DNA of 64,000 nt, taken from JBJHBP01 sp050485645 (GTDB lineage: Bacteria > Pseudomonadota > Gammaproteobacteria > Steroidobacterales > Rariloculaceae). Shown piece by piece: positions 32,129-40,691 of this stretch. A model generated the notes under the pieces. The model worked only from the letters and a program-made list of their open reading frames with translations. It was not told the DNA's origin and did no database searches. Where the stretch lies: contig JBJHBT010000004.1 in NCBI GenBank assembly GCA_050485645.1, positions 124,001-188,000 on the forward strand, given 5' to 3'. A program made the translations under genes and the position numbers. How positions within the stretch are numbered: the stretch's first letter is position 1; the number at the start of each line of letters is the position of its first letter.

Positions 32129-32165
32129 GGATCGGCCCGCGAACTCAATACAGGGCCATTCCGCG
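32129..32165 (+). repeat. Interspersed repeat, copy 2 (partner at 1081-1117)
   Basis: This 37-base copy shares the blocks GGATCGGC, CGCGAACTCA and GGCCATTCCGCG with 1081-1117 in the same order and spacing. It lies in non-coding DNA. See copy 1 for the comparison. Confidence 0.6.
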
Positions 32166-32253
32166 CAACCATCCCTTCAGGATGGCGTATCTCCTCAAGC
32201 TCTCCCGTCCCGAAGCAAGCTTCGTGCCAGCAATGACATTGCGATGCGTTTTG

Positions 32254-32445
32254 CTACAGCGATTGCTGGTTGTTTGTGATGACCGGCAGGCAAATCGCGA
32301 CGAGCTGCGACGGCCGCAGAACGAAAGCCCACATCGTCAGAATAGCGAGCACGGCCGTTGCTGTGACAGCAATGATCAGCAGAAAATAGACGGTTGGGTG
32401 GGGCAGGTCGATCCGGCCGGCCGTGGCGGGCCAGTTCAACGGCAC
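32254..32445 (-). CDS. Possible 63-residue membrane protein
   Basis: The product would read MPLNWPATAGRIDLPHP followed by a strongly hydrophobic stretch (TVYFLLIIAVTATAVLAILT), a short polar link and a second hydrophobic segment (QLVAICLPVI). The composition fits a small membrane protein better than a chance frame, but no family is known and the ribosome binding site is not convincing. Confidence 0.3.
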   Translation of the reverse strand: MPLNWPATAGRIDLPHPTVYFLLIIAVTATAVLAILTMWAFVLRPSQLVAICLPVITNNQQSL

Positions 32446-32484
32446 GAGCCGGAGTTTCCGGAAATTGCGGGTATCCTAAAGAAC

Positions 32485-34974
32485 GTGACGCCAACAACTC
32501 CGCTCACAGAACGACTGTTTCCCGGGGACGACGAGATCAGCCACCTGCTCCGCTCCACGGATTGGGCGCGCACGCCGCTTGGGCCGATGGAGACCTGGTC
32601 GAGCGTGTTAATCGGCTACATACGGCTCATCCTGGCCATGCCCACTCCGGCCATCATCTTTTGGGGTCCGGACCAGACCCAGCTCTACAACGCCGGCTAC
32701 GCAACGATCATGGGCCCGCGGCACCCGGCATATTTTGGCGGGACCTACCGCGAATCCTGGCCCGAGACTTACCCGACCATCTACCCCTGGATGCGCAGGG
32801 TGCTCGACGCGGGTGAGGTGATTCAGGTCGAGAGCGAACACATTCCGCTGACGCGCTATGGCTTCAATGAGGAAGCGTACTTCAGCTTCACATTCAGCCC
32901 GGTGCACGATGAGCACGGCCGTATCCAGGGCATCTTTCAGCCGGTGTTCGAGGTGACCGGCAACGCCCTCGCACAACGCCGTGCCGAATCGCTGCGCTCG
33001 CTCGAGACTCGCTCTGGCTCGCCGGGCACGATCCAGGGAGCGGTGGATGCGCTGTCGAGCTATCAGCAGGATATCCCACTGGTGATGTTTTACGTGTGGA
33101 ACGGTACCCAGGAAGGCCTGCAGCTCGTTGGCAAGTCGCCGACGTTCAATGCAGATTCTGGCCCCTTCGATGAGCTGGCGGCGGATGTTTACGAGGCGAG
33201 CGCTGCACGAAGGGTTGGCGATGCCGAACAGCTCTTTGGAGGTGCACATGTCGGGCCGTGGCCGGAACCCGCACACGCCGTCTTTGCGGTACCCGTGGGA
33301 AACCCAGAACGTGACAGCGGTCGCGGCGTTGCCATCTTCGGCCTGAGTCCTCGACTTCATTTCGACGCCAACTACCAGGCCTATCTGGAGCAGGTTTCGA
33401 ATCAGGTCATGGCGCAGGTCGCCCTCGAGCGGGAACGTGCCGCCCGGCAACAGGCGGCGGAAAGGCAGCGCCAGCAGCTCCATGAGCTTTTCATGCAAGC
33501 GCCGGCTGCGATCGCCGTCTTGTGGGGACCTGAGCATACCTTCGAGATGGTCAACGCACGCTACCGGCAGATCATCGGTGAGCGGCGCGATGTGATCGGC
33601 CAGCCCATCCGAAAGGCCCTTCCTGAACTTGAAGGACAGCCGTTCCTCGAAATGCTCGACAGTGTCTACCGAAGCGGTGAAGCGTACGTAGGAACGGAAT
33701 TTCGCGCAATGTTGGAGCGTACTGAGGCCGGCAACGAAGAAGAGCTCTACTTCAACTTCGTTTACCAGCCGATGCGCGACAGTGACGGCGTGACGGAGGG
33801 TATTCTCGTCTTTGCCTACAACGTTACCGAACAGGCGCGCTCGCGCCAGTATGCCGAGTCCCTGATGGCGGAGCTCAAGTCGGAACACAAGCGCAAGGAC
33901 GAATTCCTGGCGATGCTCGCTCACGAGCTGCGCAACCCCCTGGCCGTGATTCACAATGCCGTGCAGCTGTGTGAATTGAGCGAAGAGTTCCGCGCTTCAA
34001 CCAGCAGTCGTTACGTCGACATCTTGCGGCATCAGACGCGCAAGCTCACTGCCATGGTCGACGACCTGCTCGATGTATCGCGCGTCACCCGCGGCCACAT
34101 AACGTTGAAGAAGGAGCCGCTCGACGTGTCGCGGCTGCTTCGAAACGCTGTCGAATGCGGGCGATCCAAGCTAGAGGAAAAGCGCCATGACATTGAGCTT
34201 AAATTGCCCGAAGGCGAGGTGAGAGTGATCGGCGATGCAGTGCGCCTCGACCAGGTCTTCACGAACCTGATCGTCAACGCGGGCAAGTACACGGACGAGG
34301 GCGGCCATATCGCGATCTCGCTCCAGCGGGATGGGCACACAGCGCTGTTGGCCGTCGCGGATACCGGCATCGGTTTGGCCGCCGGAACCGTCGACGATAT
34401 CTTCAAGCTGTTCGCGCAGGTCGATCGGGATCCCGACCGTTCCAAAGGGGGGCTTGGAATCGGTCTGACGGTGGCTAAAAAGGTCGTGGAGTTACACGAT
34501 GGAGAGATCGAGGCCCGCAGTGAGGGTCTCGGTCGAGGCTCCGAGTTCCGGATACGGTTACCCTTGGCCGAGGACGCCCCGCGGAGCGACGACGCCGTGC
34601 AAGTGCCGGTTACCTTGAAGAAAAGGCGCGTTCTGGTGGTTGACGACAACCTCGATGCGATGGAAACGCTGGCGATATTGTTGCGCTTCGAGGGGCACGA
34701 TGTCACGACCGCGGGGAGCAGCGAAGAGGCCCTGGCCATTGCGGCTCAACAGGACTTCGATGCCATATTTCTCGACATCGGCCTGCCCGACATGGATGGT
34801 TATGAAGTTGCGAAGCGATTGCGACGACAGTCGCGTACCGCCACCACCCGTCTCGCCGCACTCACCGGTTACGGCCAACCTGGTGACCTGGAGCGATCCC
34901 ATGCGGTGGGTTTCGACAGGCATTTCGTGAAGCCGGTCGACCGCGTCGCCCTGTTCGATTTCCTGGGGGAGTAA
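32485..34974 (+). CDS. Hybrid PAS-GAF-PAS histidine kinase with C-terminal receiver
   Basis: This 829-residue cytosolic protein has an N-terminal PAS-like domain (about 10-150), a GAF-like region (about 165-315) and a second PAS domain (about 330-450). HisKA follows with His near 479 (AMLAHELRNPL), then HATPase_c (VFTNLIVNAGKYTDEGG, GGLGIGLTVAKK). A receiver ends it with acidic pocket DDN and phospho-acceptor Asp near 764 (IFLDIGLPD). No TM segment is seen, so it senses inside the cell, possibly light or redox through PAS/GAF. GTG 32485 starts the protein at the first domain; its Shine-Dalgarno is weak. No output regulator gene is adjacent. Confidence 0.85.
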   Translation: MTPTTPLTERLFPGDDEISHLLRSTDWARTPLGPMETWSSVLIGYIRLILAMPTPAIIFWGPDQTQLYNAGYATIMGPRHPAYFGGTYRESWPETYPTIYPWMRRVLDAGEVIQVESEHIPLTRYGFNEEAYFSFTFSPVHDEHGRIQGIFQPVFEVTGNALAQRRAESLRSLETRSGSPGTIQGAVDALSSYQQDIPLVMFYVWNGTQEGLQLVGKSPTFNADSGPFDELAADVYEASAARRVGDAEQLFGGAHVGPWPEPAHAVFAVPVGNPERDSGRGVAIFGLSPRLHFDANYQAYLEQVSNQVMAQVALERERAARQQAAERQRQQLHELFMQAPAAIAVLWGPEHTFEMVNARYRQIIGERRDVIGQPIRKALPELEGQPFLEMLDSVYRSGEAYVGTEFRAMLERTEAGNEEELYFNFVYQPMRDSDGVTEGILVFAYNVTEQARSRQYAESLMAELKSEHKRKDEFLAMLAHELRNPLAVIHNAVQLCELSEEFRASTSSRYVDILRHQTRKLTAMVDDLLDVSRVTRGHITLKKEPLDVSRLLRNAVECGRSKLEEKRHDIELKLPEGEVRVIGDAVRLDQVFTNLIVNAGKYTDEGGHIAISLQRDGHTALLAVADTGIGLAAGTVDDIFKLFAQVDRDPDRSKGGLGIGLTVAKKVVELHDGEIEARSEGLGRGSEFRIRLPLAEDAPRSDDAVQVPVTLKKRRVLVVDDNLDAMETLAILLRFEGHDVTTAGSSEEALAIAAQQDFDAIFLDIGLPDMDGYEVAKRLRRQSRTATTRLAALTGYGQPGDLERSHAVGFDRHFVKPVDRVALFDFLGE

Positions 34975-35342
34975 CTGATCCGGTCGCGTCGATTGCCCGC
35001 GACGCCGACGAGCAGGCACGTACATCTGCATATCGCTTTTGCGCGATGGCGCGTCACTCAACGGCGCGGGCGGCGGCTGCTGCAGGCACTCCTTAAACCG
35101 CGACGCGTTGCTGAATGTGACCGGATCAGCCAGCACCGCTACGATGTCCTGATGACGAAACAGAGACCACCCGAGGAATCGCGCGATGCGCGACAGGGCA
35201 GCGCTTGCGCGTCTCGTCGTACGCCCGGCGCTGGTCGTCAGCACTGAGGGGGGGCGAGGATTCCAGTCATCGTCGATGCCAGTCATCGTCCAGTCGTTTC
35301 ATTGACCGTGGCCATCTGGTCTTTGGTCACCACTACTTGAAC
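34975..35342. other. Intergenic region holding a P450 remnant
   Basis: The region lies between the convergent hybrid kinase and superoxide dismutase genes. Most of its right half is the cytochrome P450 fragment at 35095-35286 on the minus strand. The left part shows nothing recognisable. Confidence 0.5.
35095..35286 (-). pseudogene. N-terminal fragment of a cytochrome P450, frameshifted
   Basis: Read leftwards from ATG 35286, frame 1 gives MTGIDDDWNPRPPSVL. A shifted frame continues DDQRRAYDETRKRCPVA, and frame 1 resumes with RFLGWSLFRHQDIVAVLADP and VTFSNAS. Together these match the N-terminal 60 or so residues of bacterial P450s. The rest of the enzyme, including the heme-binding Cys region, is absent. 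A run of seven G on the plus strand near 35248-35254 is a likely slippage point. It is a relic. Confidence 0.7.
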
Positions 35343-36089
35343 CTAACGCGCCGCTCCGGCATGGATCACGCCACACGCGATGGGATCCCCTGCATCTCCG
35401 GTCGGCTGCGTCTCAAGGTCGTCCTCTCCCTCATGCAGGACCACCGAAAGGCCGACCACGCCGCGCGCTCCCTCGATTTCAAGTCCTGTCACTTCCACCA
35501 TGAGCTGCGCATCTCCGGATTCGTTCGCCACGATGTTGCCAAGATCCCCCGCATGGCGCCCTGCGGGTGACGCGAGGGGGGAGCCGTGTGGGTTGTCCTG
35601 CGGCGAAAAGTGACCACCTGCCGTTTCACCGGGATCAGTGCAATCGCCCACCTCGTGAACGTGGAACCCGTGAGGACCCGGTGCGAGCCCTGTCAGGCGT
35701 GCGTGAACCCGCACACCTGTGGGTGTTGGTACGAATTCGACTGTGCCGCGCGCTTCCCGGCCCGGCACAGGCCGCAGTTCGGCGTAAGCCCCCGCGCTGG
35801 AGGACGAAGGCCCGCGGCTTGCGGGCGCTGCGGCGGTATCGGCCCTGGTCACCGGCTGACCAGCGCGCTGATCGTTGCCGATCTGACCGGCAAGCGGGGC
35901 ATCCGGAGCTGGCGAGAGGCCAGCGTCCTGTCTATCGGCGGTATTCGGTTGGCACCCCATCAACAGTACTACTGCCAGTCCCGTAGCAACCGCGACGCTC
36001 CGACCGCGATATCGGCAACGCGCCGAAACACGCATCTGATCATCCACGGCACCGGTAACGACACCATCCTTGAGTTCGAGATCCTGCAT
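35343..36089 (-). CDS. sodC: Cu/Zn superoxide dismutase, lipoprotein type
   Basis: This 248-residue protein has a lipobox (VVLLMGC, Cys 46), a low-complexity linker, and a SodC domain from about residue 100. Metal-site motifs are GFHVHEVGDC, GGHFSP with following HG, AGDLGNI, and SVVLHEGEDDLETQPTGDAG; IACGVI ends the domain. It would remove superoxide at the inner face of the outer membrane or in the periplasm. A strong GGGAGG 6 bases before ATG 36089 supports this start, giving an unusually long charged n-region before the signal helix; ATG 36035 would give a normal one. It follows the cupin gene. Confidence 0.9.
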   Translation of the reverse strand: MQDLELKDGVVTGAVDDQMRVSARCRYRGRSVAVATGLAVVLLMGCQPNTADRQDAGLSPAPDAPLAGQIGNDQRAGQPVTRADTAAAPASRGPSSSSAGAYAELRPVPGREARGTVEFVPTPTGVRVHARLTGLAPGPHGFHVHEVGDCTDPGETAGGHFSPQDNPHGSPLASPAGRHAGDLGNIVANESGDAQLMVEVTGLEIEGARGVVGLSVVLHEGEDDLETQPTGDAGDPIACGVIHAGAAR

Positions 36090-36212
36090 TGCCTGCCTCC
36101 CGAGTAGTTAAGCGACCGTTCAGCGCAAGGGCGCACCGGCCACATGGTGACGCTAGAATCGCATCACCTAACCCCGGCCATCGGTGCGTTGGAACACACA
36201 GGCACAGCGTGC

Positions 36213-36674
36213 TCAGTCGCGCCGCTGTGCGATGACCGCAAGCTCCCGATAGATACCTTGCTGCTCCCACGTGCCGATGTAACCCTTCGGCACGATCAGC
36301 GACTGTCCTGGCGTGAATTCGTGAACAGCACCGTTCTGCTCTGGCAGCACGAGCTTTCCATCAAGCACCAGCACGAACTCGTCGTACTCGAGCGGCCGCG
36401 TACGGTGATCGGTTTTCGCCGGTGTCGACTCGAAGACGAACACGCGTAACTCCTCGCCGGAAAAGAGCGTCGCGACTCTGAACTGGAGTTCTCCTTCGGC
36501 GAGAATGTCGACGAAGGCATCATTGGGCGCAGGCACCAGCCCGAGACCGGCCATTCGGTCGGGTTCCATGCGTACGGGCGACGGCCCCTGCCGAGCAGTC
36601 GCCGTCATTGCGATACTGATAGCGACGGCGACGAGTACGTTGCGGGCGAGTACTTGTCGGTAAGTCTTCTTCAT
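36213..36674 (-). CDS. Secreted cupin domain protein
   Basis: This 153-residue protein has a signal peptide (VLVAVAISIAMTATA) and one cupin barrel. The barrel runs from RVFVFESTPAKTDHRTRPLEYDEFVLVLDG (read in sections) to TPGQSLIVPKGYIGTWE. The first cupin motif has a degenerate metal-ligand set (T-D-H then E-Y-D-E-F), and the second motif lacks the usual His, so metal binding is doubtful. ATG 36674 starts at the signal peptide. It lies between the AI-2E-type permease and sodC genes on the same strand. Confidence 0.75.
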   Translation of the reverse strand: MKKTYRQVLARNVLVAVAISIAMTATARQGPSPVRMEPDRMAGLGLVPAPNDAFVDILAEGELQFRVATLFSGEELRVFVFESTPAKTDHRTRPLEYDEFVLVLDGKLVLPEQNGAVHEFTPGQSLIVPKGYIGTWEQQGIYRELAVIAQRRD

Positions 36675-36738
36675 GGTTCGTTCTAGAATGGGGCGCGCCA
36701 GCGCTGTAGCAGGCGCCTCAACCAGTATCGCGGCAGCC

Positions 36739-37815
36739 TCAGGACCGTGTTTCCTTGCCGAGCACGTCTTCAACATAGAGCTTGTTCACCGCAATCATGG
36801 CCACCACGGTCAGCGGCGCGGCAAGGATCAGTCCCAGCGCGCCAAACAGCACACCCATCAGGATCTGCACCGATATCAGCAGTGCAGGTGCCAGATGCAC
36901 GGCGCGATGCTGGATCATCGGCACGACAAAATTGCCTTCGATGTTCTGCACGATCAGGTAGAACACCAGCACGATGAGTCCCACCTGGGTGCCTTCCGCA
37001 AATCCCACGATCACGATAGGCACAGCGGCAATCAGCGGTCCGAGGAACGGGATGAAGGTGAGCAGTGCAGTCAATACGCCCAGACTAAGCCATACTTCCA
37101 CGCCGATCACCAGCAGGCCGATGCTCACGGTAACGCCCAGCAGCAGCATGGAGACGAGCTGTCCCAGAAACCACCAGCGCAAGGCGTGCGCGATGGCGGT
37201 CAGGGCGCGATCCATCCGCTGGCGTTGGGGATACGGGAACAGCTTCAGCAGCCCGCCACGGTACAGCTCAGGGTTGAAGGCAGCGAACAGCGCAATTGCG
37301 AGCAGCACAACAAGGCTGGTGAGCGCGCCAATGATCATCAGTATGGCGGACCCCATGTGCCCGACCACCGCACCGGCGGCCTCCGCCAGCTGATCCGTGT
37401 TGCCGTTGCCGTCCTGGAACAACTGCTGCGCCCAACCGAAATCCTCGAGCCGACTAATTCCGGCGTTGACGAAATCGGTCGTGCGGCCCCACAAATCGTC
37501 GAACTGCTCGAGAAGCGGCGTAGCCAGGTACAACGTCAGCGACACCACCGACGCCAGCGTCAGCACCAGCACCAGCAGCAGCGACCACAGGCGCGACAGT
37601 GGGCTGTGTCTGGCAAGTGCACTGGACACTCCGTCAAGACCCACTGCAATCAGCAATCCACCAAACACCAGCAACAGAACGTCGCCGGCGATCCAGAGCA
37701 ACACTCCCGTCGCCAGTACCAGCACGATAAGGTCGGTACGCAGCCAGCGCTTCTCGTGGTTGCGAACGGTCGAGGACGTGGCGATCGAGGGTGGAGCGTG
37801 TGGTTGTTCGGACAT
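36739..37815 (-). CDS. AI-2E family transporter
   Basis: This 358-residue inner membrane protein has about eight TM helices. The family signature region reads LTFIPFLGPLIAAVPIVIVG, followed by VFYLIVQNIEGNFVVPMIQ near the C-terminus. The family includes AI-2 exporter TqsA and Na+/H+ antiporters, so the substrate is uncertain. ATG 37815 with GGAGAAAC upstream gives a short polar N-terminus. It heads a leftward run with the cupin and sodC genes. Confidence 0.9.
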   Translation of the reverse strand: MSEQPHAPPSIATSSTVRNHEKRWLRTDLIVLVLATGVLLWIAGDVLLLVFGGLLIAVGLDGVSSALARHSPLSRLWSLLLVLVLTLASVVSLTLYLATPLLEQFDDLWGRTTDFVNAGISRLEDFGWAQQLFQDGNGNTDQLAEAAGAVVGHMGSAILMIIGALTSLVVLLAIALFAAFNPELYRGGLLKLFPYPQRQRMDRALTAIAHALRWWFLGQLVSMLLLGVTVSIGLLVIGVEVWLSLGVLTALLTFIPFLGPLIAAVPIVIVGFAEGTQVGLIVLVFYLIVQNIEGNFVVPMIQHRAVHLAPALLISVQILMGVLFGALGLILAAPLTVVAMIAVNKLYVEDVLGKETRS

Positions 37816-38097
37816 GCGCAAGTTTCTCCGTTTGGAAAACCCTGCGCGCAAATAGCGGATAAGTCCAGCACGCTCCGCAGTGTACGCCAGCGCACTGTGC
37901 CAGCCATATTTTCCGTCTAGACTCGACCGCTTGCTACAGGGTTTAGGGAGCGGCCGTGGCCAAGCTGTCGGAGCGGATCGCGGATCCGCGGACGTCGAGG
38001 AAAGCCGTATCGCTCCTCAGACGCAGCAGGCCAGGCGCTGCCGGCCCACTTTCGCATGGTCGAAAGACCCGTGGACTACGGGGTCGTGGGTGCGCAA

Positions 38098-38289
38098 TCA
38101 TGCATGCATGAGCTGTAGATTCTTCTTGGCGAGTTCTTCTTTGATGATCCGTATCGCCTTGGGGCCGACGCCATGAATAGCGAGCAGCTCCTGTTCGGTA
38201 TGCTGCGCTGCCTGCTCAAGAGTACAGATTCCGTTGACCGCCAGCTCGCGTGGTGCAACCTTGCCCATTGTTCGCGGGAAATCGCTCAT
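38098..38289 (-). CDS. Small helix-hairpin-helix DNA-binding protein
   Basis: The 63-residue product reads PRTMGKVAPRELAVNGICTL, then EQELLAIHGVGPKAIRIIKE. The GVGPKA turn is a canonical helix-hairpin-helix that binds DNA backbone without sequence specificity. The fold resembles stand-alone proteins related to the RNA polymerase alpha C-terminal domain. No neighbour suggests a partner. Confidence 0.8.
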   Translation of the reverse strand: MSDFPRTMGKVAPRELAVNGICTLEQAAQHTEQELLAIHGVGPKAIRIIKEELAKKNLQLMHA

Positions 38290-38618
38290 GTCTTTCGGTA
38301 TTTAATTCGCCGTAGACGTCCCTGTCAACGTCAGCCTTGCCGTCAAATCTGATGCTGGGCCGGTCGCAGCCGGTAGCGCGCGCTAGCAGCGACCCTTGCC
38401 TCGTCCGTCAGTGACCAGCCGCTTCTGTTTCGCCAGGAGGGCAGGGCGGCGCTGCAACGTCCGGGGCGGCAGTACTGGCGGCGGGCGGCTGGCGTGATGA
38501 TGTCAGCAAGCCTGCCGTCGCACTGCCGCGCCTGCATGCGATAGTGCGTCAGCACGATATGACATTTCGCGATAGCGGTGATATCGTTGAGTCAGGTTGA
38601 CCTTAAGGGTGACGAAGC
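38290..38618. other. Intergenic region, nothing recognised
   Basis: About 330 bases between the divergent HhH and repeat-protein genes. A minus-strand frame at 38343-38555 has no recognisable family. AAGGGTG just before 38619 is the ribosome binding site of the repeat protein. Confidence 0.4.
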
Positions 38619-40676
38619 ATGCGCGCCTTGGCTGCACTGCTTGGTAGCATGGTCGCAGGCGGTGCGGCGACGTTCGTCGTTGTGTCTTCCGTGTACCCGC
38701 CGGTACCCGAGACCGCGCCGGTGCAGTCGGGTGAAGTCGGGTGGCTCGCGCAGCGCCCTGGTGAGACGAACCTCAACGACGTTTTCGATCTCGCGGCCGC
38801 GCTTCCTGCTATCGACGACTCCGCGCAACTGGCTGATCTGATCGCACGCGCGGTTGAACGCGAACCGTCCCGGACACAGACGCGCACACAAACGCTCGAG
38901 TTGCGTTTGCTGCTCGCGCGGCTGATCGAGATTGATGCCGAAGCGGCGCTGACCGTAATAGCCACTCTCGCCGACGCGCCGATGCAGTACAGGTTTGCTG
39001 CCGCATTGGTGACTGCTTTCGGGGGTGACGCTGCGGCGATCGAACACGTAGTCGCCGCACTTCCCGCGCTGGACGCTCGGCGATTGACGCTCGATGCGCT
39101 GGGCGCGCTCGCTCAGCACGATCCCGAGCGCGCGTGGCAGGAGGGCGCCGCGTTGCGTGATGCGGCGCTCGGGCGAAGGGCACTCGTGGCGGTCGCCGAA
39201 GCCTGGGCAAGCACGGACCCGGCGGCCGCGCTTGCGCACGCCGCGCATGTCAACGACCGCAGGCATGCGAACCTGTTGCGCTCCGCGGCCATCGAACACT
39301 GGGCGTCGGTCGATCCTCTCGCGCTGCTGGAATACCTCTCTGCCGCCCCGCTCGAAGACGTACGTGCCGCGGGTCCCGTGTTCGCGATGCTGGCGTCGGC
39401 CGATCCCTCAACCGCGATTGCGCTGGCCGAACGCCTGACCGGCACGCAGCGCACCGAAGCGCTCGCCGCCGGCTTTACTGCCCTGACGATGCAGGATGCC
39501 GCAGCCGCCATCGAGCGGTTGGCCCGCGTGCCAGCCGGCGTTGAGCGGAGTCAGCTCACGCGTGCGGTGGCAACCGGTTACGCGAGCACGAATGCAGACG
39601 CAGCCATCGCGTGGATGAAAGCGCTCGATCCGCCTTCAACCGTCGCTCGCGAAGGGATCGTCGACGGCCTGTTCAGCGCTCATCCGGAACGGGCGATCGA
39701 CTTCGTCGTAGCGGAGATCAGCGAAGGCGCGGCCACCAGGCTCGCGTTGGGTCTGGATTGGTCGGCGCTGGATCCGGGCACGGTTATCGGCAGCGAGTTT
39801 TTCGCACAGCTCGCCGGTGCAGTGGCGAGCACCAGAGACGCTTCTTCGCAAGCAAGCCTGCAGATGATCACAGCAAGCTGGGTCGAGACCGATCCCGAAG
39901 GTGCCCTCACCTGGGCAGTCGCGCGCGGCGAACCCGCGGTGGTCAGGCAGATCGGGGAGGAGATCGGAAGCCAGGACATCGGTCTAGCCCTCGCGTATGC
40001 CGAACGCCTGGCGCCTGAGCAACGGTCGGAGTGGATAGCGCATGCAGCCATCGGATACGCCAAACACGACCCGATGGATGCGATCCGCGTACTTGATCAG
40101 CTGCGCGGGCATACGCTGTACGAGGCTGCACTGGGCGGTGTCATCAATGCGGTGGCAGTCACGCACCCGCAGATTGCGGCACAGATCGTGGAACGTGGGG
40201 GAGAGACGGTGCCGGCGGAGGCCATTCAGAACCTCGCAAGCAGGTGGGTGATGAGTGAACCCGCAGCCGCCGCGCGTTGGGCGACCGGTTTGTATGATCC
40301 GGAACAGCGCTCGCTGGCCGTCGGCAACGTCATGGCAAACTGGGCTGCCTTCAATCCCCATGCCGCCGGCCGTTGGGCGCAATCCTTGCCGGCTGGTCCC
40401 GTGCGTGACACGGCACTGCGCGGCGTAGTGACCAACGCCCTGATAAACCGCTTCCCCGTCGAGCGTGCCTGGCTCGATGCGTTCGCCGACAGTGAATTGC
40501 GTCAGCAGGTCATCGTGGGCACAGGCCTCCCGATGCAGGGCGATGCGCGCGAGCTGCGCTGGCTGATCGACGAGTACGTCACCGATCCGACGCTGCGTGA
40601 GCGCGGAGAGCTTGTACTCGAGAACAATGCGGGCTTCAGGCGCTCGCCGGGCACGACAACCATCCAATACCAATGA
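38619..40676 (+). CDS. DP-repeat helical protein 1 (685 residues)
   Basis: The N-terminus is an anchor or uncleaved signal (LAALLGSMVAGGAATFVVVSSV). The rest is about a dozen degenerate repeats of 30-35 residues with the core W/YA-x-x-DP-x-A-A-L/I-x-W, for example AWASTDPAAALAHA, HWASVDPLALLEYL, SWVETDPEGALTWA and NWAAFNPHAAGRWA. Helix pairs of this kind build solenoids like TPR, SEL1 or HEAT proteins. I do not recognise a named family or activity. A paralogue follows 15 bases later, so both are made together and probably form an envelope-attached scaffold. Confidence 0.75.
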   Translation: MRALAALLGSMVAGGAATFVVVSSVYPPVPETAPVQSGEVGWLAQRPGETNLNDVFDLAAALPAIDDSAQLADLIARAVEREPSRTQTRTQTLELRLLLARLIEIDAEAALTVIATLADAPMQYRFAAALVTAFGGDAAAIEHVVAALPALDARRLTLDALGALAQHDPERAWQEGAALRDAALGRRALVAVAEAWASTDPAAALAHAAHVNDRRHANLLRSAAIEHWASVDPLALLEYLSAAPLEDVRAAGPVFAMLASADPSTAIALAERLTGTQRTEALAAGFTALTMQDAAAAIERLARVPAGVERSQLTRAVATGYASTNADAAIAWMKALDPPSTVAREGIVDGLFSAHPERAIDFVVAEISEGAATRLALGLDWSALDPGTVIGSEFFAQLAGAVASTRDASSQASLQMITASWVETDPEGALTWAVARGEPAVVRQIGEEIGSQDIGLALAYAERLAPEQRSEWIAHAAIGYAKHDPMDAIRVLDQLRGHTLYEAALGGVINAVAVTHPQIAAQIVERGGETVPAEAIQNLASRWVMSEPAAAARWATGLYDPEQRSLAVGNVMANWAAFNPHAAGRWAQSLPAGPVRDTALRGVVTNALINRFPVERAWLDAFADSELRQQVIVGTGLPMQGDARELRWLIDEYVTDPTLRERGELVLENNAGFRRSPGTTTIQYQ

Positions 40677-40691
40677 CATGAGATCAGCGAC

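Larger units (their letters stand above)
31933..32484. other. Intergenic region between katE and the hybrid kinase
   Basis: About 550 bases. It holds copy 2 of the interspersed repeat (32129-32165) and a possible small membrane ORF on the minus strand (32254-32445). A weak GCCCG/CGGGC hairpin near 31965-31985 could end katE transcription. The in-frame extension upstream of the kinase start has no domain character. Confidence 0.4.

Noticed and set aside
34558..35094. Continuation of the P450-like minus-strand frame into the hybrid kinase gene
   Set aside because: After SNAS the sequence no longer resembles a P450, and from about 34975 it is the antisense of the receiver domain.
36673..37920. 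415-codon plus-strand frame rich in Gln and His
   Set aside because: It is the antisense of the AI-2E-family transporter gene; low-complexity composition typical of a shadow.
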